Below, in pieces: positions 32,252-40,389 of a DNA stretch of 64,000 bases. The DNA comes from DATBRC01 sp036560485 (GTDB lineage Bacteria > Pseudomonadota > Gammaproteobacteria > Burkholderiales > Burkholderiaceae_D). Below the pieces are notes generated by a model. The model searched no databases. It had not been told where the DNA came from and worked only from the letters and a program-made list of their open reading frames with translations. The stretch is taken from NCBI GenBank assembly GCA_036560485.1, contig DATBRC010000023.1:1-64000 (forward strand), read 5' to 3'. Both the position numbers and the translations under genes were made by a program. Position 1 is the stretch's first letter. Each line of letters starts with the position of its first letter.

Positions 32252-34069
32252 ATGCAAAACGCATTCCCCAAACTGTTGTCATCGCAAATCGCATTCGATA
32301 TTGCGCGCACCATCCTCGATGGTTTCGACAAGCATTACCGCTTGTTCCGCGCAACCAGCCAGGCGGCGAAACGCCATTTCGAACAAGCGCAATGGAAACA
32401 GGCGCAGACCGCAGCGCGAGAACGGATTGCGTTTTACGACTTGCGTGTGCAGGAATGCATACACATCCTGGAAGATGAATACGACCAGGATGACTTGACC
32501 GATGAAGTATGGCGCGAAGTCAAGCTGCACTACATAGGCATGCTGACCGATCACAAGCAGCCGGAGTTGGCTGAGACGTTTTTCAATTCCGTGTGTTGCA
32601 ATATTTTGCATCGCACGTATTTCCATAACGATTTTATTTTTGTACGGCCCGCGGTATCGACCGACTATATCGAACCGGTGGAGGGTGCGCCGACTTATCG
32701 TGTTTATTATCCCGGCCAAGACGGGCTGCACAATACGCTGAAACGCATCATCACCAATTTTCAGTTGAAGCTGCCTTTCGCGGATCTTGATAAGGACATC
32801 GCGTCGGTCGAAGAGCGGATCAGGGAAGTATTCACCGATCAGCGGCGCGAAGCGAATCATCAAATTCAAGTGTTGGCGAGCCTGTTTTATCGCAACAAAG
32901 GCGCTTATCTGGTCGGCAAGGGCATCAACGGTAACCGCGTTTTTCCGTTTGTCATTCCGATCCTGCATAACCGCAAGGGAGAGCTGGTGCTGGACACGGT
33001 GCTGTTCGACACCGTGCTGATTTCACTGCTGTTCTCATTTACGCGCGCGTACTTCATGGTCGACATGGAAGTACCCTCGGCTTATGTGCATTTCCTGCGT
33101 TCGCTATTGCCGAATAAACCGCGCAGTGAAATTTATACCTTGCTCGGTTTGCAAAAGCAGGGAAAGGCGCTGTTCTATCGCGATTTCCTGCATCATCTGA
33201 AGCATTCATCCGACCGTATCGATAAAGCGCCCGGCATTCGCGGATTGGTGATGGTGGTGTTTGCATTGCCGTCATTTCCGTATGTGTTCAAGGTGATCAA
33301 GGATCATTTCCCTGCGCCGAAAGAAACCACGCGCGAACTGGTCAAGGAAAAGTATTTGCTGGTGAAAAATCATGATCGCGTCGGCCGCCTTGCCGATACG
33401 CTGGAATATTCCAACGTCGCTTTTCCGCGCGCACGATTTTCCGATGAGCTGCTGGCCGAATTGAAAGAGGTTGCGCCATCGATCGTGGAAGAAGAGCGCG
33501 ACCAAATCATCATCAAGCATTTGTACATCGAACGCCGCATGGTGCCGCTCAATATCTGGTTAACCAACGCTGAAAAAGAGGGTGATTTCGCGGCGCTGGA
33601 ACATGGCGTGATCGAATACGGCAATGCCATCAAGGAATTGGTCGGCGTCAATATCTTCCCGGGCGATATGCTGTATAAAAACTTTGGCGTGACACGCCAT
33701 GGCCGCGTGGTGTTCTACGACTACGACGAAATCGAATACATCACCGACTGCAATTTCCGTGTGATACCGGAAGCGCGCAATGAGGAAGATGAAATGTCAG
33801 CCGAGCCCTGGTATTCGATCGCGAAGAATGACGTGTTTCCGGAACAGTTGGGTGTTTTTTTGCTGGCCAATCTCAATATTCGAAAAGTATTCATGGAGCA
33901 TCATGCGGACTTGTTGACGTCGGAATATTGGCAAGCGCGCAAACAAAGACTGATGGAAGGTCAGGTGGAGGATGTATTTCCTTATCCGCAGGAAATTCGT
34001 TTTTGTTATCAAGGGAGTTCACAGTCACTTCAGCCCAAACTGCATCATATGGAAGATTATGATGAGTAA
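32252..34069 (+). CDS. aceK: isocitrate dehydrogenase kinase/phosphatase
   Basis: A 605-residue bifunctional kinase/phosphatase that switches isocitrate dehydrogenase off and on, directing carbon to the glyoxylate bypass. The N-terminal regulatory domain is followed by the kinase lobe (VFKVIKDHFPAPKETTRELVKEKYLLVKNHDR is spread from about residue 345) and the catalytic region NFGVTRHGRVVFYDYDEIEYI (near 490-510). Length fits AceK. The start at MQNAFPK was chosen over an in-frame ATG 19 codons upstream. It lies within the liu cluster, 78 bp after liuA; glyoxylate bypass control is sensible where acetyl-CoA is produced. Confidence 0.95.
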   Translation: MQNAFPKLLSSQIAFDIARTILDGFDKHYRLFRATSQAAKRHFEQAQWKQAQTAARERIAFYDLRVQECIHILEDEYDQDDLTDEVWREVKLHYIGMLTDHKQPELAETFFNSVCCNILHRTYFHNDFIFVRPAVSTDYIEPVEGAPTYRVYYPGQDGLHNTLKRIITNFQLKLPFADLDKDIASVEERIREVFTDQRREANHQIQVLASLFYRNKGAYLVGKGINGNRVFPFVIPILHNRKGELVLDTVLFDTVLISLLFSFTRAYFMVDMEVPSAYVHFLRSLLPNKPRSEIYTLLGLQKQGKALFYRDFLHHLKHSSDRIDKAPGIRGLVMVVFALPSFPYVFKVIKDHFPAPKETTRELVKEKYLLVKNHDRVGRLADTLEYSNVAFPRARFSDELLAELKEVAPSIVEEERDQIIIKHLYIERRMVPLNIWLTNAEKEGDFAALEHGVIEYGNAIKELVGVNIFPGDMLYKNFGVTRHGRVVFYDYDEIEYITDCNFRVIPEARNEEDEMSAEPWYSIAKNDVFPEQLGVFLLANLNIRKVFMEHHADLLTSEYWQARKQRLMEGQVEDVFPYPQEIRFCYQGSSQSLQPKLHHMEDYDE

Positions 34070-34114
34070 ATCAATCAATATAGTGTGTGCTGGATGCATA
34101 TTAAAAGGTGAGTC

Positions 34115-34783
34115 ATGAAAACTGCTCTTGTAATCGGTGCATCGCGTGGTATCGGTAGTGAGTTCGTGCAACAGTTGTTGGCCGATGGATGGAAAGTATT
34201 TGCTACTGCTCGTGATGACGAAGGCTTGGCGCATCTTCGAACTGTCGGTGCAGAACCGATCAAGCTCGATGTCGCCAAGACAGCGTCGCTGGCAGAACTG
34301 GCTTGGCAGCTGGATGATGTGAAACTGGATTTGGCGGTGTACGTCGCCGGTGTGTTCGGATCGAATGCGCATGCCGACACGGCGCCGACCGTCGCCGATT
34401 TTGATAAGGTGATGCACACCAATGTGCGTGGTGCGATGCAATTGATTCCGACCGTGGCGCCGATGGTGGAAGCAGCGCATGGAAGATTCATTTTCATCAG
34501 CAGCGGCATGGGCAGCATCGGCGAGACCACATCAAGCGGCGGCTGGACGTATCGCGTCTCCAAGGCGGCGCTCAACATGGCGGTCAAAGCGGCATCGTTC
34601 GATTATCCGAAGGCGATCATGGTCGCCATGTGTCCCGGTTGGGTGCGTACTGCGATGGGCGGCGCCAATGCGACGCTATCACCGCAAGAGAGCGTGCAAG
34701 GCATGCTGCGCGTGATTGATAGCTTGAAGCCTGCTGATACAGGAACGTATCGCAATCACAGCGGCAAGCATTTGCCTTGGTAA
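34115..34783 (+). CDS. SDR-family oxidoreductase (C-factor-like)
   Basis: A 222-residue short-chain dehydrogenase with GASRGIGSEFVQQLL at the start, DVAKTASLAEL, the catalytic Tyr/Lys in TYRVSKAALNM (near 148-158) and WVRTAMGGANA at the end. The short length and shape resemble the CsgA/C-factor group. Substrate unknown. AAGGTGAG supports the ATG. It follows aceK by 45 bp and precedes the isomerase gene by 25 bp, so it probably belongs to the same operon. Confidence 0.85.
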   Translation: MKTALVIGASRGIGSEFVQQLLADGWKVFATARDDEGLAHLRTVGAEPIKLDVAKTASLAELAWQLDDVKLDLAVYVAGVFGSNAHADTAPTVADFDKVMHTNVRGAMQLIPTVAPMVEAAHGRFIFISSGMGSIGETTSSGGWTYRVSKAALNMAVKAASFDYPKAIMVAMCPGWVRTAMGGANATLSPQESVQGMLRVIDSLKPADTGTYRNHSGKHLPW

Positions 34784-34808
34784 TAACGAAAAAGAAAAAG
34801 GGAGAACT

Positions 34809-35414
34809 ATGAGCTCAGCAATCGATTTTTATTTCGACTTTTCTTCACCCTACGGTTATTTCGCATCGACGCGCATCGATGAGCTCGCGGCGAAATATCA
34901 ACGCAAAGTCAAATGGCATCCGATCCTGTTGGGCGTGGTGTTCCAGACCACAGGCAGCGCGCCGCTACCGTCAATTCCTCTGAAAGGGAATTATTCATTG
35001 CACGATTTTGAGCGGACCGCACGCTTTCATGGCATTCCATATAAGCGACCGGGTACGTTCCCGATATCGACGCAAGCGGCTGCTCGCGCCGTATTGTGGG
35101 CGCAAGAAATGGCAGGCAGTGCGAAAGCAATCGAATTTGCCAAGGCAATCTACAAGGCATACTTTGTCGATGGCATTGACATCGGTAATTCGGCTAACGT
35201 TGCGCAGATCGGTACCGGCGTCGGAGTCGATGCTGCTGCTTTGCAAGACGCGGTCGGCAGCCCAGAGCTCAAAGATCAGCTAAAGAAGGAAGTCACGCAC
35301 GCGATGGAAAGAGGGGTATTCGGTTCGCCTTTCTTGATTGTGGATGGGGAATCGTTCTGGGGCTTCGACCGATTTGATCAGGTTGAAGCAACGCTAAAGC
35401 ACGGCAAGATTTAA
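34809..35414 (+). CDS. 2-hydroxychromene-2-carboxylate isomerase-like
   Basis: A 201-residue DsbA-fold, kappa-class glutathione transferase-like protein. YFDFSSPYGYF at the start has the Ser that binds the glutathione thiol in 2-hydroxychromene-2-carboxylate isomerases. FPISTQAAARAVLWAQ and VFGSPFLIVDGESFWGFDRFDQVE complete the family pattern. Reaction on an aromatic-degradation intermediate is known for the type enzyme, but no naphthalene-type genes lie near, so the true substrate is open. GGGAGAAC precedes the start. Confidence 0.85.
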   Translation: MSSAIDFYFDFSSPYGYFASTRIDELAAKYQRKVKWHPILLGVVFQTTGSAPLPSIPLKGNYSLHDFERTARFHGIPYKRPGTFPISTQAAARAVLWAQEMAGSAKAIEFAKAIYKAYFVDGIDIGNSANVAQIGTGVGVDAAALQDAVGSPELKDQLKKEVTHAMERGVFGSPFLIVDGESFWGFDRFDQVEATLKHGKI

Positions 35415-35452
35415 TGGCGTGTCAGGAAAAATGGAGCGTCCGCTCAAATTAC

Positions 35453-35482
35453 CGTCGTTCCCGCGAAAGCGGGAATCCATGC
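35453..35482. repeat. dispersed GTTCCCGCGAAAGCGGGAA hairpin
   Basis: CGTCGTTCCCGCGAAAGCGG and the bases that follow form a tight hairpin. Sequences of this type are common intergenic repeats in many proteobacteria. It is in the 134-bp gap before the rhodanese gene. Confidence 0.75.
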
Positions 35483-35548
35483 TGAGATTCTCGCCGGACC
35501 GGCAAGCGCTGTACTACGATTCAGCATTTTAGAAATGCAGAGGGCACG

Positions 35549-35950
35549 ATGCCGATGAAAAAAGGATATAAAGCATTGCTGGCGGAAGCAAGCGCACAGA
35601 TCAAAACGTATTCGATAGAAGAAGCGCGCGCCAAGCTGGAGGATCCGAATGCGTTATTCGTCGATATACGCGATGTGCGTGAGTTGGAACGGGAAGGCAT
35701 CATTCCCGGTGCTTACCATGCACCGCGCGGCATGATTGAATTTTGGGTCGATCCGGAGTCGCCGTATTTCAAGCCGGTATTTGGCGAACAAAAAGAATTC
35801 ATCTTTTTTTGTGCAGCCGGTTGGCGCAGTGCGTTAACTACCAAGACAGTGCAAGACATGGGTTTGACATCGGTGGCAGATATCGAAGGCGGCTTCACTG
35901 CATGGAAAGCAGCAGGGGCGCCGGTGACTGAAAAGGCGAAAAAGAGTTGA
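35549..35950 (+). CDS. rhodanese-like domain protein
   Basis: A 133-residue single rhodanese domain: FVDIRDVRELEREGIIPGAYHAPRGMIEFW, then the active-site loop FFCAAGWRSAL with the catalytic Cys near residue 92. It would carry a persulfide for sulfur transfer, or detoxify cyanide. AGAGGGCACG upstream serves as ribosome site. Stop overlaps the start of the HAD gene by one base. Confidence 0.88.
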   Translation: MPMKKGYKALLAEASAQIKTYSIEEARAKLEDPNALFVDIRDVRELEREGIIPGAYHAPRGMIEFWVDPESPYFKPVFGEQKEFIFFCAAGWRSALTTKTVQDMGLTSVADIEGGFTAWKAAGAPVTEKAKKS

Positions 35951-36600
35951 TGAAAGCGTTTGATCTGGTCGCATTCGATTGTGACGGTGTGCTGGTAGAT
36001 AGCGAGCCGATAACTTGTGGCGTATTGGCCGACATGCTCAATGAGCTGGGTTGGCCGATCACGCTTGAAGAAACGATGCATGCTTTCGTCGGCAAATCGT
36101 TTATTGACGAGCTTGGCACAATCGAAGCACGTATCGGCAAACCGCTGGCATCGGATTTTTATGCGAATTTTGTCGTGCGTCGCGATATCTGTCTGGCTGA
36201 AAAGATTCAACCGGTGCGCGGCGTGCATACGGCAATTGAAACATTGATTGAATCGGGCATGCCGTTTTGTGTGGCATCAGGTGCGGAGCGCGCGAAGATG
36301 TATTTGACACTGGGGCGCACCGGCTTGTTGCCATGGTTTGACGGGAAAATGTTCAGTGACATGGAAGTCGCACGCAGTAAACCAGCGCCGGATGTGTATT
36401 TGCTGGCGGCGCAAACGATGGGTGTGTCGCCGCATCGTTGTGCCGTGATTGAGGACACGCCGACCGGCGTCGCTGCGGGTGTGGCGGCAGGTATGACGGT
36501 ATTCGGTTATGCGGCGCACATCGACCCGCAGAGATTGTTGGATGCCGGCGCTGCAAGCATATTTGCTGATATGGCGCTGCTGCCGGATCTATTGCAATGA
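35950..36600 (+). CDS. HAD-family phosphatase (phosphoglycolate-type)
   Basis: A 216-residue haloacid-dehalogenase hydrolase of subfamily IA with motif I FDCDGVLVDSEP (Asp nucleophile about residue 10), motif II CVASGAER, motif III Lys in ARSKPAPDVYL, and motif IV VIEDTPTGVAAGVAAGM. It probably dephosphorylates a small phosphometabolite. The ATG overlaps the rhodanese stop by one base, so the two are coupled; a TTG one codon earlier is ignored. Confidence 0.9.
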   Translation: MKAFDLVAFDCDGVLVDSEPITCGVLADMLNELGWPITLEETMHAFVGKSFIDELGTIEARIGKPLASDFYANFVVRRDICLAEKIQPVRGVHTAIETLIESGMPFCVASGAERAKMYLTLGRTGLLPWFDGKMFSDMEVARSKPAPDVYLLAAQTMGVSPHRCAVIEDTPTGVAAGVAAGMTVFGYAAHIDPQRLLDAGAASIFADMALLPDLLQ

Positions 36601-36998
36601 CACGGCAGAATAAGAAAGTGCCTTGTCCGTGTGGCGGCACTGAGTATGCACAATGTTGCGGCTGCTTCATTGCAAACGATGAGGTGCCGCAGACAGCAGT
36701 CGAATTGATGCGCTCGCGTTACACCGCGTACACGTTGCGTGATGAGGTGTATCTGCAAGCGACATGGTATGCGCGTTCTCGGCCAGACACCAAACTGGCT
36801 GCTGAAGACGAGGGCTTGAAGTGGATCGGACTGGAAGTGCGCAAGCATCAGCAGATGGGTGATGAAGCGACGGTCGAATTTGTTGCGCGTTACAAGATAG
36901 GCGGACGGGCAGAACGTCTGCATGAAGTGAGCCGGTTTATTCGAGAAGATGGACGCTGGTTTTATGTGGATGGCAGTTTTCCGGAAGGCGATAAATGA
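36597..36998 (+). CDS. YchJ-family SEC-C protein
   Basis: A 133-residue protein of the YchJ/UPF0225 family: N-terminal zinc-binding SEC-C-like CPCGGTEYAQCCGCFI (near 9-24), then the conserved LMRSRYTAYTL and the NTF2-like fold ending HEVSRFIREDGRWFYVDG. Function not known. It overlaps the stop of the HAD gene (ATGA) and its own stop overlaps the start of liuB, a chain of coupled genes. Confidence 0.9.
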   Translation: MTRQNKKVPCPCGGTEYAQCCGCFIANDEVPQTAVELMRSRYTAYTLRDEVYLQATWYARSRPDTKLAAEDEGLKWIGLEVRKHQQMGDEATVEFVARYKIGGRAERLHEVSRFIREDGRWFYVDGSFPEGDK

Positions 36999-38617
36999 CA
37001 ATTCTTGAAACAAAAATAAATAGCCGGTCGGACGACTTCAAAGTCAACGCCGCTGCCATGCAAGCTTTGGTTAATGACCTCAAAGCCAAAGTGGGAAAAA
37101 TCATGCTGGGTGGCGGTGAAGAGGCGCGCAACAAGCACACAGGACGCGGCAAATTGCTGCCGCGCGATCGAGTGCAAATGCTGCTCGATCCCGGCACGCC
37201 GTTCCTGGAATTTTCTCAGTTTGCCGCCTTCGATATGTACAAGGAAAAAAACGGCAATGATGCGGCGCCAGCCGCCGGCATCATCACCGGCATCGGCCGC
37301 GTGTCGGGGCAGGAATGCGTAATCGTCTGCAATGACGCCACCGTCAAGGGCGGCACCTATTACCCAATCACCGTGAAGAAACATTTACGCGCACAAGAAA
37401 TCGCGGAGCACAATAATCTGCCGTGCATTTATCTGGTCGATAGCGGCGGAGCCAATTTGCCGAATCAGGATGAGGTGTTTCCGGACCGCGATCATTTCGG
37501 CCGCATCTTTTTCAATCAAGCCAATCTTTCGGCCAAAGGTATTCCACAAGTCGCAGTGATCATGGGTTCCTGCACTGCAGGCGGTGCGTATGTGCCGGCG
37601 ATGAGCGATGAGTCGATCATCGTCAAGGATCAAGGCACAATTTTTTTGGGCGGGCCACCGTTGGTGAAAGCAGCGACAGGCGAAGTGGTGACGGCGGATG
37701 ACCTGGGTGGTGCCGATGTGCATACGCGTCTGTCCGGCGTGGTCGATCATCTGGCACAAAATGACACACATGCGTTATCGTTGGCGCGCACGATCGTATC
37801 GAACTTGAATCGTCAGAAAAAACATTCGCTGGTCTTGCGTGAACCAATAGAGCCAAAATACTCGGCGCAGGAATTGTACGGCTTGATCCCAGTCGATACG
37901 CGGCGGCAGTTTGATATACATGAGGTGATTTCACGTGTGGTCGATGGCAGCGAATTTGATGAGTTCAAGGCGCGTTACGGCACCACCTTGATTTGCGGTT
38001 TCGCACATATCTTCGGCATGCCGGTCGGTATCATCGCAAACAACGGTATTCTGTTTTCCGAATCGGCATTGAAGGGTACGCATTTCATCGAACTGTGCTG
38101 CCAACGCAAAATCCCGTTGGTGTTTTTGCAGAACATTACCGGTTTCATGGTTGGCCGCAAGTATGAAAATGAAGGCATCGCACGCAACGGTGCCAAGATG
38201 GTGACGGCAGTGTCCACTGCCGCCGTGCCAAAATTTACCGTGATCATCGGCGGCAGTTTCGGCGCCGGCAATTACGGCATGTGCGGCCGCGCATTCTCGC
38301 CGCGTTTCTTGTGGATGTGGCCGAACGCGCGCATCTCGGTGATGGGCGGCGAGCAAGCGGCCAGTGTGCTGGCAACCGTCAAACGCGATGGCATCGAAGG
38401 CAAGGGCGGCACGTGGAGCAAGGAAGAAGAGGCTGCATTCAAGCAGCCGATCAAGGAGCAATACGAACATCAAGGGCATCCGTATTACGCATCGGCGCGG
38501 CTATGGGATGATGGCATCATCGATCCGGTTGATACGCGCATGGTGCTGGGGTTGGGGTTGAGTGCGGCGTTGAATGCGCCGATTCCTGAAACAAAGTTTG
38601 GCGTATTTCGTATGTAA
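36995..38617 (+). CDS. liuB: methylcrotonyl-CoA carboxylase beta subunit
   Basis: A 540-residue carboxyltransferase. It has the family order with VDSGGANLPNQDEVFPDRDHFGRIFF and GSCTAGGAYVPAMSDE in the first half, and FLQNITGFMVGRKYENEGIARNGAKM and GGSFGAGNYGMCGRAFSPRF in the second. These phrases are typical of 3-methylcrotonyl- or geranyl-CoA carboxylases rather than PccB. With LiuD it carboxylates 3-methylcrotonyl-CoA to 3-methylglutaconyl-CoA. Start overlaps the YchJ stop. The alpha subunit gene is 7 kb downstream (45666), separated from it by bio genes. Confidence 0.95.
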   Translation: MTILETKINSRSDDFKVNAAAMQALVNDLKAKVGKIMLGGGEEARNKHTGRGKLLPRDRVQMLLDPGTPFLEFSQFAAFDMYKEKNGNDAAPAAGIITGIGRVSGQECVIVCNDATVKGGTYYPITVKKHLRAQEIAEHNNLPCIYLVDSGGANLPNQDEVFPDRDHFGRIFFNQANLSAKGIPQVAVIMGSCTAGGAYVPAMSDESIIVKDQGTIFLGGPPLVKAATGEVVTADDLGGADVHTRLSGVVDHLAQNDTHALSLARTIVSNLNRQKKHSLVLREPIEPKYSAQELYGLIPVDTRRQFDIHEVISRVVDGSEFDEFKARYGTTLICGFAHIFGMPVGIIANNGILFSESALKGTHFIELCCQRKIPLVFLQNITGFMVGRKYENEGIARNGAKMVTAVSTAAVPKFTVIIGGSFGAGNYGMCGRAFSPRFLWMWPNARISVMGGEQAASVLATVKRDGIEGKGGTWSKEEEAAFKQPIKEQYEHQGHPYYASARLWDDGIIDPVDTRMVLGLGLSAALNAPIPETKFGVFRM

Positions 38618-38627
38618 GGACATCAAT

Positions 38628-39128
38628 ATGCAAAACTATTTTGAAACATTAGCGCGTTATCACATATGGGCTACCGACAAAGTGCTGGCTGAAGTCGGAC
38701 AGATGATCGATGCACATTATCGTCAGGACTGCGGTTTGTTTTTTAAATCGGTACACGGCACGTTGAATCATATGCTGGTCGGCGAGCAGCATTGGTATTC
38801 GCGTTTTGCTGAAGGCATATCGTTGACGCTACCATTGAATGCGGAACTGGAAACCGACAGGGCGCTGTTGGCATCAGCATTGCGCGATGCCGTAAAACGC
38901 TGGAGTCCCTGGATCGCAACACTGGACCTCAAACGGTTTGAGGGCAATCTGCATTACACCAGGACTTCCGGCGGACAGGTTGTCGTCCCTTTTGCCAGTG
39001 CACTCGGACATGTATTCAATCACGGCACGCATCACAGAGGACAAGTCAGCGCAGCGCTGACTGCAACCGGTTATAAAGTTCCCGAGATGGATCTCATTTA
39101 TATGCTGCAGTTAGAGATGAAGCGATGA
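38628..39128 (+). CDS. DinB-family protein
   Basis: A 166-residue four-helix-bundle protein of the DinB type. Metal-binding His residues are expected in LNHMLVGEQHWYSRF (near 48-62) and HVFNHGTHHRGQVSAAL (near 128-144). DinB relatives act in thiol transfer or stress responses; its role here is unknown, but the gene lies between liuB and liuC and overlaps the liuC start. AAGGA precedes the ATG at 38628; an upstream in-frame ATG overlaps liuB and is rejected. Confidence 0.88.
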   Translation: MQNYFETLARYHIWATDKVLAEVGQMIDAHYRQDCGLFFKSVHGTLNHMLVGEQHWYSRFAEGISLTLPLNAELETDRALLASALRDAVKRWSPWIATLDLKRFEGNLHYTRTSGGQVVVPFASALGHVFNHGTHHRGQVSAALTATGYKVPEMDLIYMLQLEMKR

Positions 39129-39961
39129 ATTACCAGACGATCCAGATAGAGCGGCAGGACAGCGTTGCGCGCGTCATACTCAATCGCCCTGACGTGCGCA
39201 ATGCATTCAATGAATTATCGATTGCAGAAATCACGCAAGCATTTCGCGAATTGGGTGGTGATGACAGCGTGCGTGTCATCGTGTTGGCAGCGCGCGGTCC
39301 GGTATTTTGCGCAGGCGCCGATTTACAGTGGATGAAGAAAATGGCCACTTACACGCATGAAGAGAATCGTGCGGATGCGGCACTATTGGCCGAGATGCTG
39401 CGTACGATTTATGAGTGCCCCAAACCGGTCATCGCCAAGGTGCAAGGCGATTGCTATGCAGGCGGGATGGGATTGGTGGCTGCCTGTGATATTGCGGTGA
39501 CGGTTGAAGATGCACATTTCTGTTTGTCCGAAGTGAAGATTGGATTGATGCCCGCGACGATATCGCCCTATGTGATCAAGGCGATGGGTGAGCATGCGGC
39601 GCGCCGGTATTTTCTGACGGCGGAAAAGTTCTCGGCGCAGGAGGCGTTGCGCATCGGGTTCGTGCATCAAGTTGTATCGACGACTGTCCTGGATACATTG
39701 GAAGGAATGGCGAATGTGCAAGCGACGCCTGATCCGTTGGGTGCGGCGGTTGATGCGATCGTCAGTTCGTTGTTGTTGGCAAGTCCCAATGCAATCAAGG
39801 AAACTAAACGCTTGGTGCGCGATGTGGCGGGTATGCCGCTGACGGATGATTTGATTGCTGGTACGGTGGAGCGTATTGCTACGATTCGTGAATCGGATGA
39901 GGGACGTGAAGGGGTCAAGGCGTTTCTCGAAAAGCGAAAGCCCAGCTGGCTGAACAAATAA
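39125..39961 (+). CDS. liuC: methylglutaconyl-CoA hydratase
   Basis: A 278-residue crotonase-fold enzyme, CAGADLQWMKKM (near 62-73) and QGDCYAGGMGLVAACDIAV being the oxyanion-hole segments, followed by ATISPYVIKAMGE, all typical of LiuC. It hydrates 3-methylglutaconyl-CoA to HMG-CoA, the step between MCC (LiuB/LiuD) and HMG-CoA lyase (LiuE). It overlaps the DinB stop (ATGA). A REP hairpin follows 17 bp after the stop. Confidence 0.9.
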   Translation: MNYQTIQIERQDSVARVILNRPDVRNAFNELSIAEITQAFRELGGDDSVRVIVLAARGPVFCAGADLQWMKKMATYTHEENRADAALLAEMLRTIYECPKPVIAKVQGDCYAGGMGLVAACDIAVTVEDAHFCLSEVKIGLMPATISPYVIKAMGEHAARRYFLTAEKFSAQEALRIGFVHQVVSTTVLDTLEGMANVQATPDPLGAAVDAIVSSLLLASPNAIKETKRLVRDVAGMPLTDDLIAGTVERIATIRESDEGREGVKAFLEKRKPSWLNK

Positions 39962-39977
39962 CACACAAAATTTGGAA

Positions 39978-40012
39978 CCCTCTCCCCTCGCGGGAGAGGG
40001 CAGGGTGAGGGG
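39978..40012. repeat. REP hairpin, left of DUF559 gene
   Basis: CCCTCTCCC-CTCGC-GGGAGAGGG followed by CAGGGTGAGGGG. It is an inverted partner to 40338-40371. Confidence 0.9.
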
Positions 40013-40016
40013 CTGG

Positions 40017-40376
40017 ATGTTCGCAAGACAATTAAGACGCAATCAAACCGATACCGAAAAAATACTCTGGATGGCCTTGCGTAACAGACAGATCAATCAA
40101 CTGAAATTTCGCAGACAAGTAGCAATCGGCAGATACATCGTCGATTTTATTTGCTTTGAAATTAGATTAATCATTGAGCTGGATGGCGACCAACATGCCG
40201 ATGCTCAAGAATGCGATGAAGAACGAACAAGATGGTTGGAATCGCAAGGATTTTTGGTTGTTCGATTCTGGAACAACGATGTGATGTTGAATCTTGAGGG
40301 GGTGTTGATGCGGATTGTTGAATTAGCCGCCAAGCCTCCTCACCCCAACCCTCTCCCGCTAGGGGAGAGGGCTTAA
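40017..40376 (+). CDS. DUF559 endonuclease-like protein
   Basis: A protein of about 119 residues of the DUF559 family, related to very-short-patch and restriction endonuclease folds. MFARQLRRNQTDTEKILW at the start, FRRQVAIGRYIVDF, the acidic core IELDGDQHAD with the predicted catalytic residues, and FLVVRFWNNDV are characteristic. The last 13 or so residues (from PPHPNPLP) are encoded by the downstream REP, and in the longest frame even the N-terminus would come from the upstream REP. The start at 40017 is preferred for that reason. The whole unit REP-gene-REP looks like a small mobile or REP-linked element. Confidence 0.8.
   Translation: MFARQLRRNQTDTEKILWMALRNRQINQLKFRRQVAIGRYIVDFICFEIRLIIELDGDQHADAQECDEERTRWLESQGFLVVRFWNNDVMLNLEGVLMRIVELAAKPPHPNPLPLGERA
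40338..40371. repeat. REP hairpin, right of DUF559 gene
   Basis: CCTCACCCCAACCCTCTCCC followed by the reverse complement AGGGGAGAGGG. It is inverted relative to 39978-40012 and overlaps the 3' end of the DUF559 gene. Confidence 0.9.
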
Positions 40377-40389
40377 TACGGAGTAGCTA

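Noticed and set aside
39972..40016. Start of the DUF559 gene inside the left REP
   Set aside because: The added residues would be REP-encoded; the family normally starts near MFARQLR, so 40017 was used. The alternative cannot be fully excluded.
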